Made by a program: the position numbers and the translations under genes. From positions 1 to 11,870 of the forward strand of contig UQHO01000050.1 of NCBI GenBank assembly GCA_900540995.1: a DNA stretch of 11,870 nt, in the 5' to 3' direction. Positions 1 to 7,289 of this stretch are shown here, one piece after another. The stretch is from an uncultured Collinsella sp. Lineage in GTDB: Bacteria > Actinomycetota > Coriobacteriia > Coriobacteriales > Coriobacteriaceae. The notes beneath the pieces are model-generated. The model searched no databases and had not been told where the DNA came from. It saw only the letters and a program-made list of their open reading frames with translations. Position 1 is the stretch's first letter, and each line of letters begins with the position of its first letter.

Positions 1-23
1 CCGAGCCGTCATCGAAACTGAAG

Positions 24-55
24 AAGGGGGAGGCCTCGCGGCCTCCCCCTTTTTT
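24..55 (+). terminator. Intrinsic terminator of an upstream gene
   Basis: A perfect 12-bp stem (AAGGGGGAGGCC at 24-35 with GGCCTCCCCCTT at 40-51) closes a TCGC tetraloop and runs into a T tract at 50-55. This is a textbook rho-independent terminator. It separates the operon starting at acpS from whatever lies to the left, of which no recognisable coding sequence remains in the window. Confidence 0.93.
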
Positions 56-105
56 GCGTTTACGGGTTTTTGTCTCACATAGTGGCTGTGTTTTATAACC
101 CTCGT

Positions 106-135
106 TTGTCGCATCTTCTGTGAACGGGCTACAAT
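106..135 (+). promoter_or_regulatory. Candidate promoter for the acpS operon
   Basis: TTGTCG (106-111) and TACAAT (130-135) are separated by 18 nt and resemble -35 and -10 boxes of the main sigma factor; transcription would begin near 142, leaving a short leader before the acpS ribosome binding site. A second pair of the same shape lies just upstream, TTGTCT (70-75) and TATAAC (94-99), also 18 nt apart, so two tandem promoters are possible. The call rests on box similarity and on the position between a terminator and the first gene. Confidence 0.42.
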
Positions 136-164
136 AACTTAGTCTGTGCGATATGGAGGTGAAC

Positions 165-704
165 ATGGCTGAAGCTGGTATCGGCGTTGATATCGTCGAG
201 ATTTCCCGCATGAAATCAATTCTTGAAAAGACGCCGTCGTTTGCTCGGCGTGTGTTTACCGAAGAAGAGCGTGCGTATTGCGATGCATCATCGCGTCCCG
301 CTGCTCACTATGCGAGTCGCTTTGCTTCGCGCGAGGCGGTGCTTAAAGCTCTCGGCACGGGTTTTAGTCAAGGCGTGGGTCGCAAGGATGTTTCGGTAAC
401 GCGTGATAAACTCGGCAAACCGAAGGCGCTGCTTTCGGGCCGTGCTCTCGAGATCGCTCAAGAACTGGGTGTTGTTGAGGTCGCTCTTTCCATTACGCTT
501 ACGGGAGACTTGGCCGTTGCGAATGCCATCGCGATTACCGAAGATGCTCGACCTAAGCCAAAAGATGAAAAACTGAGCACCAAGAAACGCGTTGCGCAGA
601 CATTTAAAGAGGCTCGCTCTGTTTTAGATGAGCTTGAGCAGCTGCAGAATTCAGCATTGACGGAGCACCTGGGCGATGCTTCGCAAGATACGCTAGGAGC
701 ATAG
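165..704 (+). CDS. acpS: Holo-[acyl-carrier-protein] synthase with C-terminal extension
   Basis: AcpS transfers 4'-phosphopantetheine from coenzyme A to a serine of apo-acyl carrier protein in the cytoplasm, activating fatty acid synthesis. The protein (179 aa) opens with GIGVDIVEISR, containing the metal-binding Asp9, and has the second family motif FASREAVLKALGTG at 53-66 with the conserved Glu57. The core ends near residue 127, the usual length of the family; residues 128-179 are an extra charged, probably helical tail of unknown role. The ATG at 165 is chosen because GGAGGTG (155-161) sits 3-5 nt upstream of it. An in-frame ATG at 153 would overlap that ribosome binding site and has none of its own. 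It is the first gene of the operon, and its TAG abuts the nnr start codon. Family assignment is confident; the tail is unexplained. Confidence 0.93.
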   Translation: MAEAGIGVDIVEISRMKSILEKTPSFARRVFTEEERAYCDASSRPAAHYASRFASREAVLKALGTGFSQGVGRKDVSVTRDKLGKPKALLSGRALEIAQELGVVEVALSITLTGDLAVANAIAITEDARPKPKDEKLSTKKRVAQTFKEARSVLDELEQLQNSALTEHLGDASQDTLGA

Positions 705-2321
705 ATGAAACCGGTTTTGAGTACCGAAGAAGTCGTTCGTCTCGAGGATATCATCGAACGAGAAGGGACTTCGAAGGCCGAGCTTATGGAGCTGGCGGGT
801 GAGTTTGCCGCCAACGAGGTCTTGAAGCTCAATCCCGATCGGGTTCTCGTTCTGGTCGGTTTTGGTAATAATGGCGGCGACGGTTGGGTTGCCGCCGATA
901 TCCTGAGCCATAAGGGTGTGGACGTCGATATCGTTTCTCCGGTTGAGCCGGATGAGATTCCTGCTGCTCTGGCACGTCATGTTGCTCGTCGTACTGCCGG
1001 CCGCGATGTGCACGTTTGCGTCGGCCCCTCGCGTGACGAACTCGTGGTTTTGATCGATAAGGCCGATGTTGTTGTCGATGCCATTTTTGGTACCGGTTTC
1101 CACGGGAATCTGCGTGCGCCGTTCTCCATCTGGATTCCTACGGTCAATGAATGCGCCGATTGTGTCGTATCCATTGATGTCCCCTCGGGCCTGAATGCCG
1201 AGACGGGCGTTGTTGATGACGACTGCATTCGTGCCGAGCATACGGTGACGATGATTGCGCCCAAGATTGGTCTGTATAGCGCTGATGGCCCTGAGTATGC
1301 TGGCGATTTGATCTGCGGCAATCTTTACGACCGTCTTGACGAGGTCATCGATGATGTCGACCACGCCGCCGAGATTGTCGAGCCCGGTGACTTAGTTGAT
1401 TACTTTGCTCCACTACCTACGAATATCGATAAGTATTCCCGTGGCTCTGTGCTTATTGTCGCCGGATCTGCGCAATATCCTGGTGCTGCCATTATGGCGG
1501 CCAAGTCTGCAGCTCGCGCGGGTGCTGGTTACGTGGCAGTCGCGGCTCCTGACGCCTGCGCCAATCTTATTCGCATGGCACTTCCTTCGATTCCCGTCTT
1601 TGCTATTCCGTCTGATTCGCGCGGCTCCTTTGGCGCCGCTGCGCGCATGACGGTGTGCGAGATCGCAAAGAAGTACAGCTGCGTGCTGTGCGGTCCCGGT
1701 ATGACGACGTCTGCCGGCGCTATGCAGGTGGTTTCGGGCTTGCTCGAGCTTGATGTACCGCTAATTTTGGACGCCGATGCACTCAACTGCCTTGCTAAGA
1801 TTGCCATTGACGGTATTGATAGTAACCCCGAGATGTATCGTCGCGAGCAGCCGTTGGTTATGACGCCGCACTATCGCGAGCTTTCGCGTCTGGTTGCCGG
1901 TGACGAGGTGAACGACCTTGGTACCGCGATTGCGGCCGCGCAGAAGGTTGTCTGGGCTGCAGGCTCCGACAATCTGGTGGTCATTGCCAAGGGGCCGACG
2001 ACGGCTATCTGTGGCGTTGAGCGCGTGCTGCTGCCGCTCTCGGGTCCGGCTTCTCTGGCAACTGCCGGTTCGGGTGATGTTCTCGCGGGTATTTTGGCCG
2101 GCACGCTTGCCACCATGCGCGACGAGATGGATCGTTGGGAGTTGCTGTATTCGTACGCCGTTGCACTTCACAGCTATGCCGGTTTTGCTGCGGCGACGGA
2201 GTATGGTGAGAAGAGCGTTATCGCGACCGATCTTATCGACTTGATCGGTCCTGCCATGGAGCTGGCGGCAAAGGATGCGCTCGAAGATCTGGGAATCATG
2301 GACGAAGGGTCGGATGACTAA
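705..2321 (+). CDS. nnr: Bifunctional NAD(P)HX epimerase / ADP-dependent NAD(P)HX dehydratase
   Basis: This two-domain repair enzyme restores hydrated NADH and NADPH: the N-terminal YjeF-type domain epimerises NAD(P)HX and the C-terminal ribokinase-like domain dehydrates the S form using ADP. The N-terminal half shows the nucleotide-binding loop GNNGGDG (54-60), VVDAIFGTG (123-131) and SIDVPSGLNAETG (156-168). The C-terminal half shows KYSRGSVLIVAGS, AARAGAGYV, CGPGMTT, LILDADALN, MTPHYRELSRL and the hallmark TAGSGDVLAG near residue 452. At 538 aa it has the normal length of the fused bacterial form and both domains look intact. AGGAG at 695-699 lies 5 nt before the ATG, inside the end of acpS, so the two are probably translationally coupled. 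Two nucleotides separate it from alr. Confidence 0.95.
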   Translation: MKPVLSTEEVVRLEDIIEREGTSKAELMELAGEFAANEVLKLNPDRVLVLVGFGNNGGDGWVAADILSHKGVDVDIVSPVEPDEIPAALARHVARRTAGRDVHVCVGPSRDELVVLIDKADVVVDAIFGTGFHGNLRAPFSIWIPTVNECADCVVSIDVPSGLNAETGVVDDDCIRAEHTVTMIAPKIGLYSADGPEYAGDLICGNLYDRLDEVIDDVDHAAEIVEPGDLVDYFAPLPTNIDKYSRGSVLIVAGSAQYPGAAIMAAKSAARAGAGYVAVAAPDACANLIRMALPSIPVFAIPSDSRGSFGAAARMTVCEIAKKYSCVLCGPGMTTSAGAMQVVSGLLELDVPLILDADALNCLAKIAIDGIDSNPEMYRREQPLVMTPHYRELSRLVAGDEVNDLGTAIAAAQKVVWAAGSDNLVVIAKGPTTAICGVERVLLPLSGPASLATAGSGDVLAGILAGTLATMRDEMDRWELLYSYAVALHSYAGFAAATEYGEKSVIATDLIDLIGPAMELAAKDALEDLGIMDEGSDD

Positions 2322-2323
2322 TC

Positions 2324-3469
2324 ATGAATAAAGCCGATTTGACGCGCTGGTCCTGGGTTGAGATCGACCGCGGGGCGCTCCGTCGCAACACGAGGGCCTA
2401 TAAGAACTTGTTGAATCCGCGTCAGCGCCTGTGCTGCGTGGTCAAAGCCGATGCCTATGGTCATGGAGCCGTCGAGTGCGCCAAGATCATGTATTCGGCC
2501 GGTGCCGACATGTTTGCCGTGGCGACGGTCAATGAGGGTGTTGAGCTCCGTCAGGGTGGAATCACCAAGCCCATCCTGATCCTAAGCGAGCCGCCTATCG
2601 AGGCAATCCCTACGTTGCTCGAGTTCGATATCATGCCCTCGGTCTATACGTCCGATTTTGCTCTCGCGTATGGTGAGTGCGCCGTCGCGGCGGGCAAAGT
2701 GGGCAAGTATCATCTGGCCATCGAGACGGGCATGAACCGTATCGGTGTTCACTACACGCAGGTACTCGACTTTGTCCGAGGCATTAATTTCCATCGCGGT
2801 ATTCAGTGTGACGGCGTGTTTACGCACTTCGCCACGGCTGACGAGCCTTCGGGCTGGGACTACAAGCTGCAGTGCCAGCGCTTCACCGAGGCCGTTCAGG
2901 CCATTAAGGACGCTGGCTTTGAGTGCGGCATCGTGCACTGCGCCAATACGCCGTCCTCGATGCTCGATCCCTCGATGCATTTTGACATGATTCGCGCCGG
3001 CGTTGGCCTGTACGGTATGCAGCCGTGTGAGCTGAGCGGCCGCGTGATGCAGCTCGATCCCGTTATGAGCGTCCATGCGCGCGTGACGCGCGTGGCACAT
3101 CCTGCGATGGGCGAGGGCGTGGGTTACGGCTTTACCTATCGCGTGCCGCGTACGCGTGTTCAGATCTGCACCCTTCCGATTGGATATGCCGACGGCCTTT
3201 CGCGCACGCTTTCCAATCGTATGGACGTGCTGTACCGCGGTGAGCGCGTGCGTCAGGTGGGCAATATCTGCATGGATCAGTTTATGGTTGCCATTCAGTC
3301 CAACCCCGCGCATGAGATTCCCGAGGCCGAGCACGGCGACGAGATGATTATTGTCGGCCGCGACGGCGATGCCGAGATCACCATGGATGAGATGGCACGC
3401 CTGCGTGGCACGATTAACTACGAGGTCGCCTGCGGCTTTGGCATGCGCCTCGACAAGGTCTACGTGTAG
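2324..3469 (+). CDS. alr: Alanine racemase
   Basis: A PLP-dependent racemase that makes D-alanine from L-alanine for peptidoglycan. The fold type III signature VVKADAYGHGA places the Schiff-base lysine at Lys41. The second catalytic base is the tyrosine of GVGYGFTYR (Tyr268). Further family motifs are GMNRIGV, FTHFATAD, NTPSS, GVGLYGMQP, GYADGLSR and NICMDQ. The length of 381 aa is typical and both domains (TIM barrel and C-terminal beta domain) are complete. The start is 2 nt after the nnr stop, with only a weak and distant AAGGG (2305-2309) upstream, so translation may depend on coupling to nnr. Adjacency of nnr and alr is common in actinobacteria. Confidence 0.96.
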   Translation: MNKADLTRWSWVEIDRGALRRNTRAYKNLLNPRQRLCCVVKADAYGHGAVECAKIMYSAGADMFAVATVNEGVELRQGGITKPILILSEPPIEAIPTLLEFDIMPSVYTSDFALAYGECAVAAGKVGKYHLAIETGMNRIGVHYTQVLDFVRGINFHRGIQCDGVFTHFATADEPSGWDYKLQCQRFTEAVQAIKDAGFECGIVHCANTPSSMLDPSMHFDMIRAGVGLYGMQPCELSGRVMQLDPVMSVHARVTRVAHPAMGEGVGYGFTYRVPRTRVQICTLPIGYADGLSRTLSNRMDVLYRGERVRQVGNICMDQFMVAIQSNPAHEIPEAEHGDEMIIVGRDGDAEITMDEMARLRGTINYEVACGFGMRLDKVYV

Positions 3470-3477
3470 GAGCCGCT

Positions 3478-4098
3478 ATGGGCGTCATGCACATCCCCGG
3501 CCACAGCCATCAGGCCCCGCGCGAGGTCGCACTCGAGGAGATCGAGGCCGTTCTAGGCGATTGTCATCTTTGCCAGCTTTACCAGTCGCGCCACAACATT
3601 GTGTTTGGCGTGGGAAACCCCCGCGCTCGCGTGATGTTTATTGGCGAGGCGCCGGGTCGCAACGAGGATTTGCAGGGCGAGCCCTTTGTGGGGGCGGCAG
3701 GCGAGGACCTCAACGGAATCCTGTCCCTGGCAGGTCTTAAGCGCGAGGATGTCTATATCGCCAACGTGCTTAAGTGCCGCCCGCCGGGAAACCGCAATCC
3801 GCGTCCCGAGGAAGTGCTGGCCTGCTCGCCGTTTTTGCGTGAGCAGATTCGAAGCATCTGGCCCGATATTATCGTGACGCTCGGCAACCCCGCGACGCAC
3901 TTTGTACTTAAGACCGAGATCGGCATTACCAAGCTGCGTGGCAGGTTCCATCAGATGGGGCATTTTGTGGTGATGCCGACGTTTCATCCCGCGGCGGCGC
4001 TGCGCAATCCGGCGTGGCAGGAGTTGCTGGAAGAAGATTTTAAGATGCTGGGCGACTATCTGGAGCGGCACCCCGCACCGGAGACCGCCTCGGAATAA
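3478..4098 (+). CDS. udg: Family 4 uracil-DNA glycosylase (4Fe-4S)
   Basis: The enzyme removes uracil from DNA as the first step of base excision repair. Four cysteines positioned as in iron-sulfur family 4 glycosylases are present: Cys29 and Cys32 (DCHLCQL), Cys100 (NVLKCRPPGNRNP) and Cys116. Motif GEAPGRNED (56-64) forms the uracil-binding and catalytic loop, and TFHPAAALR with His170 is the second active-site motif. IVTLGNPAT and TKLRGRF are further family features. At 206 aa it is a normal size for the family. AGGAG (3468-3472) overlaps the alr stop codon and lies 5 nt before the ATG. Its placement between alr and tsaE is unusual compared with the actinobacterial order I know, where alr and tsaE are close neighbours. 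Confidence 0.93.
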   Translation: MGVMHIPGHSHQAPREVALEEIEAVLGDCHLCQLYQSRHNIVFGVGNPRARVMFIGEAPGRNEDLQGEPFVGAAGEDLNGILSLAGLKREDVYIANVLKCRPPGNRNPRPEEVLACSPFLREQIRSIWPDIIVTLGNPATHFVLKTEIGITKLRGRFHQMGHFVVMPTFHPAAALRNPAWQELLEEDFKMLGDYLERHPAPETASE

Positions 4099-4110
4099 TA
4101 AGGAGCGCGT

Positions 4111-4617
4111 ATGTCCCTGGAGCGCCTGGGGGTAGGTACTTTCAAAACAACCTGTGCTGCCGATACGGAGCATTTTGGCGAGTTGGTCGCGCCGTGTCTA
4201 GAAGACGGCGATGTGCTCATCCTGACCGGTGGCCTGGGAGTGGGCAAAACTCACTTTACCAAGGGCGTCTCGTGTGGGCTGGGCGACGGGCATATGGTTA
4301 CGAGCCCTACGTTTGCGCTCATGGCGGTTCATGACCAGGGCCGTATTCCGCTGTTCCACTTTGACCTGTACCGCTTGGAGCATGCCTACGAGCTCGAGGA
4401 TACGGGCATTTTCGATGTGCTGGGCTATGAGGGTGCTTGCCTGCTGGAATGGGGCGAACAATTCCAGGACGAGCTGACGGATGAGTATCTTTCGGTGACG
4501 CTCAAACGCGACGAGGACGACAGCAACGTGCGAACGATAACGCTCGAGGCGCACGGCGATCGCGCAACGGAGCTTTCCCATTTGATTGATAGGGCTGTAC
4601 AAGATGAGCTTGCATAA
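4111..4617 (+). CDS. tsaE: tRNA t6A37 biosynthesis ATPase TsaE
   Basis: TsaE is the ATPase that works with TsaB and TsaD in attaching the threonylcarbamoyl group to A37 of ANN-decoding tRNAs. The Walker A loop GGLGVGKT is at 40-47, followed by TSPTF (64-68), HFDLYR (83-88) and EWGE (113-116), all characteristic of the family. The length of 168 aa is normal, with a slightly long C-terminal tail. AAGGAG at 4100-4105 lies 5 nt before the ATG. The last 14 nt overlap the next gene, which encodes its two partner proteins, so stoichiometric co-translation is likely. Confidence 0.95.
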   Translation: MSLERLGVGTFKTTCAADTEHFGELVAPCLEDGDVLILTGGLGVGKTHFTKGVSCGLGDGHMVTSPTFALMAVHDQGRIPLFHFDLYRLEHAYELEDTGIFDVLGYEGACLLEWGEQFQDELTDEYLSVTLKRDEDDSNVRTITLEAHGDRATELSHLIDRAVQDELA

Positions 4618-6988
4618 CGACAACGCGCTGGTGGTGGCGCTCGATACCTCGACTGACATGCTTGCCTGCGCGGCAAGCTGGATTGATGCGCAGACGGGCG
4701 AGACGAGACTGGTGAGCGGGGACCATCTGTGTCGCCGCCATGCCAACGTGGAGCTCGTGAATACCGTTGATGGTGTGCTGGGCCAGGCTGGTCTGGATCG
4801 AAGCGATGTCGACTGCTATGTGGTCGGTCGTGGTCCGGGTTCGTTTACGGGCGTGCGCATTGGCATTTCCACCGCCAAGGGTCTGGCGCGCGGCGCTAAC
4901 GTTCCGCTGCTGGGCGTGTCGACGCTTGATGCTTGTGCTTGGACGGCATGGAAGGCCGGCGTGCGCGGCAAGCTCGGCATTCTTGCCGACGCCATGCGCG
5001 GCGAAGTCTATCCGGCCCTGTATGTGTTGGGTGACGAGGGCCCCGAGCGTCAGTTTGAGCGCGAGCGCGTGGTCAAGGCCGCCGCGGCGCTCGATGAGTG
5101 GCGTCAGAGCGCGGACTGGGGCCAGATTCAACTAACCGGTGACGGTCTCGTGCGATACGGAAAGCTGCTGAGCGAGGATGAGACGGCTCGCTGCGTGGAG
5201 CGCGGCCTGTGGTGGCCCTCGGGCGAGGGTCTGTTGTTGGCGCACGCTACGGGCGATGGCGATCCCGCCCGTGTCTTGCCGATCTATACGCGTCTTTCGG
5301 ATGCCGAGGAAAACGAGCGCAAACGTCTTGGCCTTGCCGAGAGCGCCCAAAGTGAGGTTACGGGTGTCGCCGATGAGCTCGCCGGCCGTCATCTGCAGTT
5401 CCGACCCATGGGCGCTGCAGATGCCGAGGGTGCGAGCGCGCTAGAGGCTGCTTGCTTTGAGGGTGCCGGACACGAGGCGTGGACGCCGGGCATGTTCTTG
5501 TCCGAGCTGGGCGAGGACGTTGCCGCTCCGCGCAGCTGGTGGGTGGCGCACGACGATGGCCAGCTGCTGGGTCTTGCCGGCGGCATGGTCGTGGACGGCG
5601 ATGTGCAGATCATGGACGTCGCCGTCGATCCGGCGCATCGCCGCGAGGGTATCGCCCGCAAGCTGCTGTCGCACGTGAGCTACGATGCCCAGATGCTCGG
5701 CTGCACCACGGCCTCGCTCGAGGTCGAGGACGGTAACGAGGGCGCGATTGCGCTCTACGCCGCTCTGGGCTTTACCGAGGCGGGTCGCCGTCGCGGGTAC
5801 TACGGTACCGGCAAGGATGCCATCGTCATGACGGCGCCATTGCCCCTGGTGCTTCCGGTCGACAACGCCTCGCCCGAGCCGACGGCGGCAGAGCAGCGCG
5901 TATGGCCGCTGCCCGCGCCCGAGCGCACCGTTGAGGAACGTGCCGAAATCGAGCGTCGTCGTCTGGTGCTTGCCATCGAGAGCTCCTGCGACGAGACGGC
6001 CGTGGCGATTATCGACGCGGACGGCAACATGCTTGCCAACCAGGTATCGACTCAGATTGATTTCCATGCCCGTTTTGGCGGTGTAGTGCCCGAGATTGCT
6101 TCGCGCAAACACGTTGAGGTCATCGTAAGCGTCGTGGATGCGGCGCTCGAGGATGCCGCAGCATCGCTTGGTCTTGAGGGTGGAGCCATCGCGCCGAGCG
6201 AACTCGCCGCTGTTGGCGTGACACAGGGTCCGGGCCTGGTGGGTGCTCTGGTAGTGGGCGTCGCCTTCGCCAAGGGCTTTGCCTATGCCGCCGGTAAACC
6301 GCTCGTGTGCGTCAACCATCTGGAGGGGCACCTGTTTGCCAACCTGCTGGCGCAGCCCGATCTCAAGCCGCCGTTTATCTTCACGCTCGTCTCGGGCGGT
6401 CATACCATGCTTGTTCACGTGAAGGCATGGGGCGACTACGAGGTACTTGGTGAGACACTCGACGATGCTGTGGGCGAGGCCTTCGACAAGGTAGCCAAGG
6501 CGTTGGGTCTGGGCTATCCCGGTGGCCCCATCATCTCCAAGCTGGCCGAGACGGGCAATCCCAAGGCGATTGACTTCCCCCGTGCGCTTAACAGCAGGGG
6601 AGACTATCGTTTCTCGCTTTCGGGTCTTAAAACGGCCGTGACGCTCTACATCGAGCAGGAGACCAAGGCCGGGCGCACGATTCATCTGCCCGATCTGGCG
6701 GCTTCGTTTGAGGCGGCTGTCTTTGACGTGCAGTACAAGAAGGCCAAAAACGCACTGCACGCTACCGGATGCAAGGAATACTGCATCGGTGGCGGCGTCT
6801 CGGCCAACCCGCATCTGCGCGAGATGATGATCAAGAAGCTTGGGCGTCAGGGGATCCGCGTAACGGTGCCGCCCTTGTCTGCCTGTACCGATAACGCAGC
6901 CATGATCGCGGAGGTCGCCCGCCGTAAATTCGACCGAGGCGAAATCTCGCCGTTCGACGTCGATGCCGATCCGAACATGACGCTGTAG
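4604..6988 (+). CDS. tsaD: TsaB-RimI-TsaD fusion (t6A synthesis plus GNAT acetyltransferase)
   Basis: One 794-aa chain appears to hold three normally separate proteins. Residues about 1-260 are TsaB (ALDTSTD near 12-18; GRGPGSFTGVRIG near 74-86), the partner of TsaD. Residues about 263-410 are a GNAT acetyltransferase of RimI type (VAVDPAHRREGIARKLL with acetyl-CoA loop at 346-351; ALYAALGF; YYGTGKDAIVM). After a Pro/Glu-rich linker (about 411-448), residues 449-794 are a full-length TsaD. It shows AIESSCDETA, the metal-binding HLEGH (His572, His576), TLVSGGHT, GETLDDAVGEAFDKVAK, GGVSANPHL and the metal-binding Asp763 in TDNAAMIA. No domain shows a visible loss. TsaD transfers threonylcarbamoyl to tRNA A37; RimI acetylates the N-terminus of ribosomal protein S18 in E. 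coli. I chose the ATG at 4604 over an in-frame TTG at 4586 because AGGG (4591-4594) precedes it. Its TAG at 6986-6988 is the operon end. Confidence 0.93.
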   Translation: MSLHNDNALVVALDTSTDMLACAASWIDAQTGETRLVSGDHLCRRHANVELVNTVDGVLGQAGLDRSDVDCYVVGRGPGSFTGVRIGISTAKGLARGANVPLLGVSTLDACAWTAWKAGVRGKLGILADAMRGEVYPALYVLGDEGPERQFERERVVKAAAALDEWRQSADWGQIQLTGDGLVRYGKLLSEDETARCVERGLWWPSGEGLLLAHATGDGDPARVLPIYTRLSDAEENERKRLGLAESAQSEVTGVADELAGRHLQFRPMGAADAEGASALEAACFEGAGHEAWTPGMFLSELGEDVAAPRSWWVAHDDGQLLGLAGGMVVDGDVQIMDVAVDPAHRREGIARKLLSHVSYDAQMLGCTTASLEVEDGNEGAIALYAALGFTEAGRRRGYYGTGKDAIVMTAPLPLVLPVDNASPEPTAAEQRVWPLPAPERTVEERAEIERRRLVLAIESSCDETAVAIIDADGNMLANQVSTQIDFHARFGGVVPEIASRKHVEVIVSVVDAALEDAAASLGLEGGAIAPSELAAVGVTQGPGLVGALVVGVAFAKGFAYAAGKPLVCVNHLEGHLFANLLAQPDLKPPFIFTLVSGGHTMLVHVKAWGDYEVLGETLDDAVGEAFDKVAKALGLGYPGGPIISKLAETGNPKAIDFPRALNSRGDYRFSLSGLKTAVTLYIEQETKAGRTIHLPDLAASFEAAVFDVQYKKAKNALHATGCKEYCIGGGVSANPHLREMMIKKLGRQGIRVTVPPLSACTDNAAMIAEVARRKFDRGEISPFDVDADPNMTL

Positions 6989-7041
6989 TCGTACGGGTGC
7001 GGTCCCCGGCGCTGCCCGGGCGCCAACGGCCGCATATGAAC

Positions 7042-7098
7042 TTTCCTGCTCTACAGTCCTGCGCAAGACGAAGGCCACATTAAGTGGCCTTCTTTGCG
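7042..7098 (+). repeat. Structured intergenic repeat, copy 1 (probable 3' RNA element)
   Basis: Starting 53 nt after the tsaD stop, this element has a conserved single-stranded part (CTGCTCTACAGTCCTGC within 7042-7062) followed by a stem. The inner helix is GAAGGCCAC (7070-7078) with GTGGCCTTC (7084-7092) around an ATTAA loop. An outer helix, CGCAA (7062-7066) with TTGCG (7094-7098), is separated by a small asymmetric internal loop. A copy at 11817-11870 matches 49 of 54 positions, with compensatory changes in both helices. Only a short T run (7093-7095) follows the inner stem, so a simple intrinsic terminator is a poor fit, though it may still end or process the operon mRNA. A GC-rich 5-bp hairpin (CCCGG 7005-7009 with CCGGG 7016-7020) lies between the stop codon and the element. 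Function unknown. Confidence 0.8.
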
Positions 7099-7242
7099 TG
7101 CGGAACTCGCGATAAACCTTATATCCGGCCCCGCCCCCGAGGAGCATCTTTCAAGCAAAAACTGTCGTTCGATAAAGTCCGAGGTCAGTGGCGTTTTATA
7201 ACGAGAAATTCAAAAAAGTTGAAAATTCATTACTTATTTGCG

Positions 7243-7271
7243 TTGACTTTAGGTAACTAAAGTTTCATACT
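7243..7271 (+). promoter_or_regulatory. Promoter for the cstA leader and cstA
   Basis: TTGACT (7243-7248) and CATACT (7266-7271) with a 17-nt spacer fit a housekeeping promoter, with transcription starting near 7278. An AT-rich tract upstream (about 7195-7240, with A and T runs) could act as an UP element. The spacer carries a perfect inverted repeat listed separately. This is the best promoter-like pair in the 524-nt gap before cstA and sits correctly ahead of the leader peptide. Confidence 0.6.
7246..7263 (+). promoter_or_regulatory. Candidate operator: inverted repeat within the cstA promoter spacer
   Basis: ACTTTAG (7246-7252) and CTAAAGT (7257-7263) form a perfect 7-bp inverted repeat around GTAA. 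It overlaps the end of the -35 box and fills most of the spacer up to the -10 box, the classic place for a dimeric repressor site. The TTTAGG half-site loosely recalls metal-dependent DtxR/MntR boxes, but the match is too short to name a regulator. Confidence 0.45.
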
Positions 7272-7289
7272 CCTTTTCATCCACTGGGG

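Noticed and set aside
1..23. Tail of an upstream coding sequence ending at TGA 19-21
   Set aside because: Only six codons would be visible, with other frames also open, so neither frame nor identity can be supported.
7070..7098. Repeat copy 1 as a plain rho-independent terminator of the operon
   Set aside because: The stem is good but the T run is only three to five interrupted bases, and copy 2 has none at all within the window. The conserved 5' stretch and covarying outer helix also exceed what a terminator needs. A role in ending transcription remains possible.
5441..7147. A 568-codon open frame on the minus strand over the tsaB-rimI-tsaD fusion
   Set aside because: Antisense to a clearly coding region with intact TsaD and GNAT motifs; its translation resembles no family and it runs out of the gene into the structured repeat.
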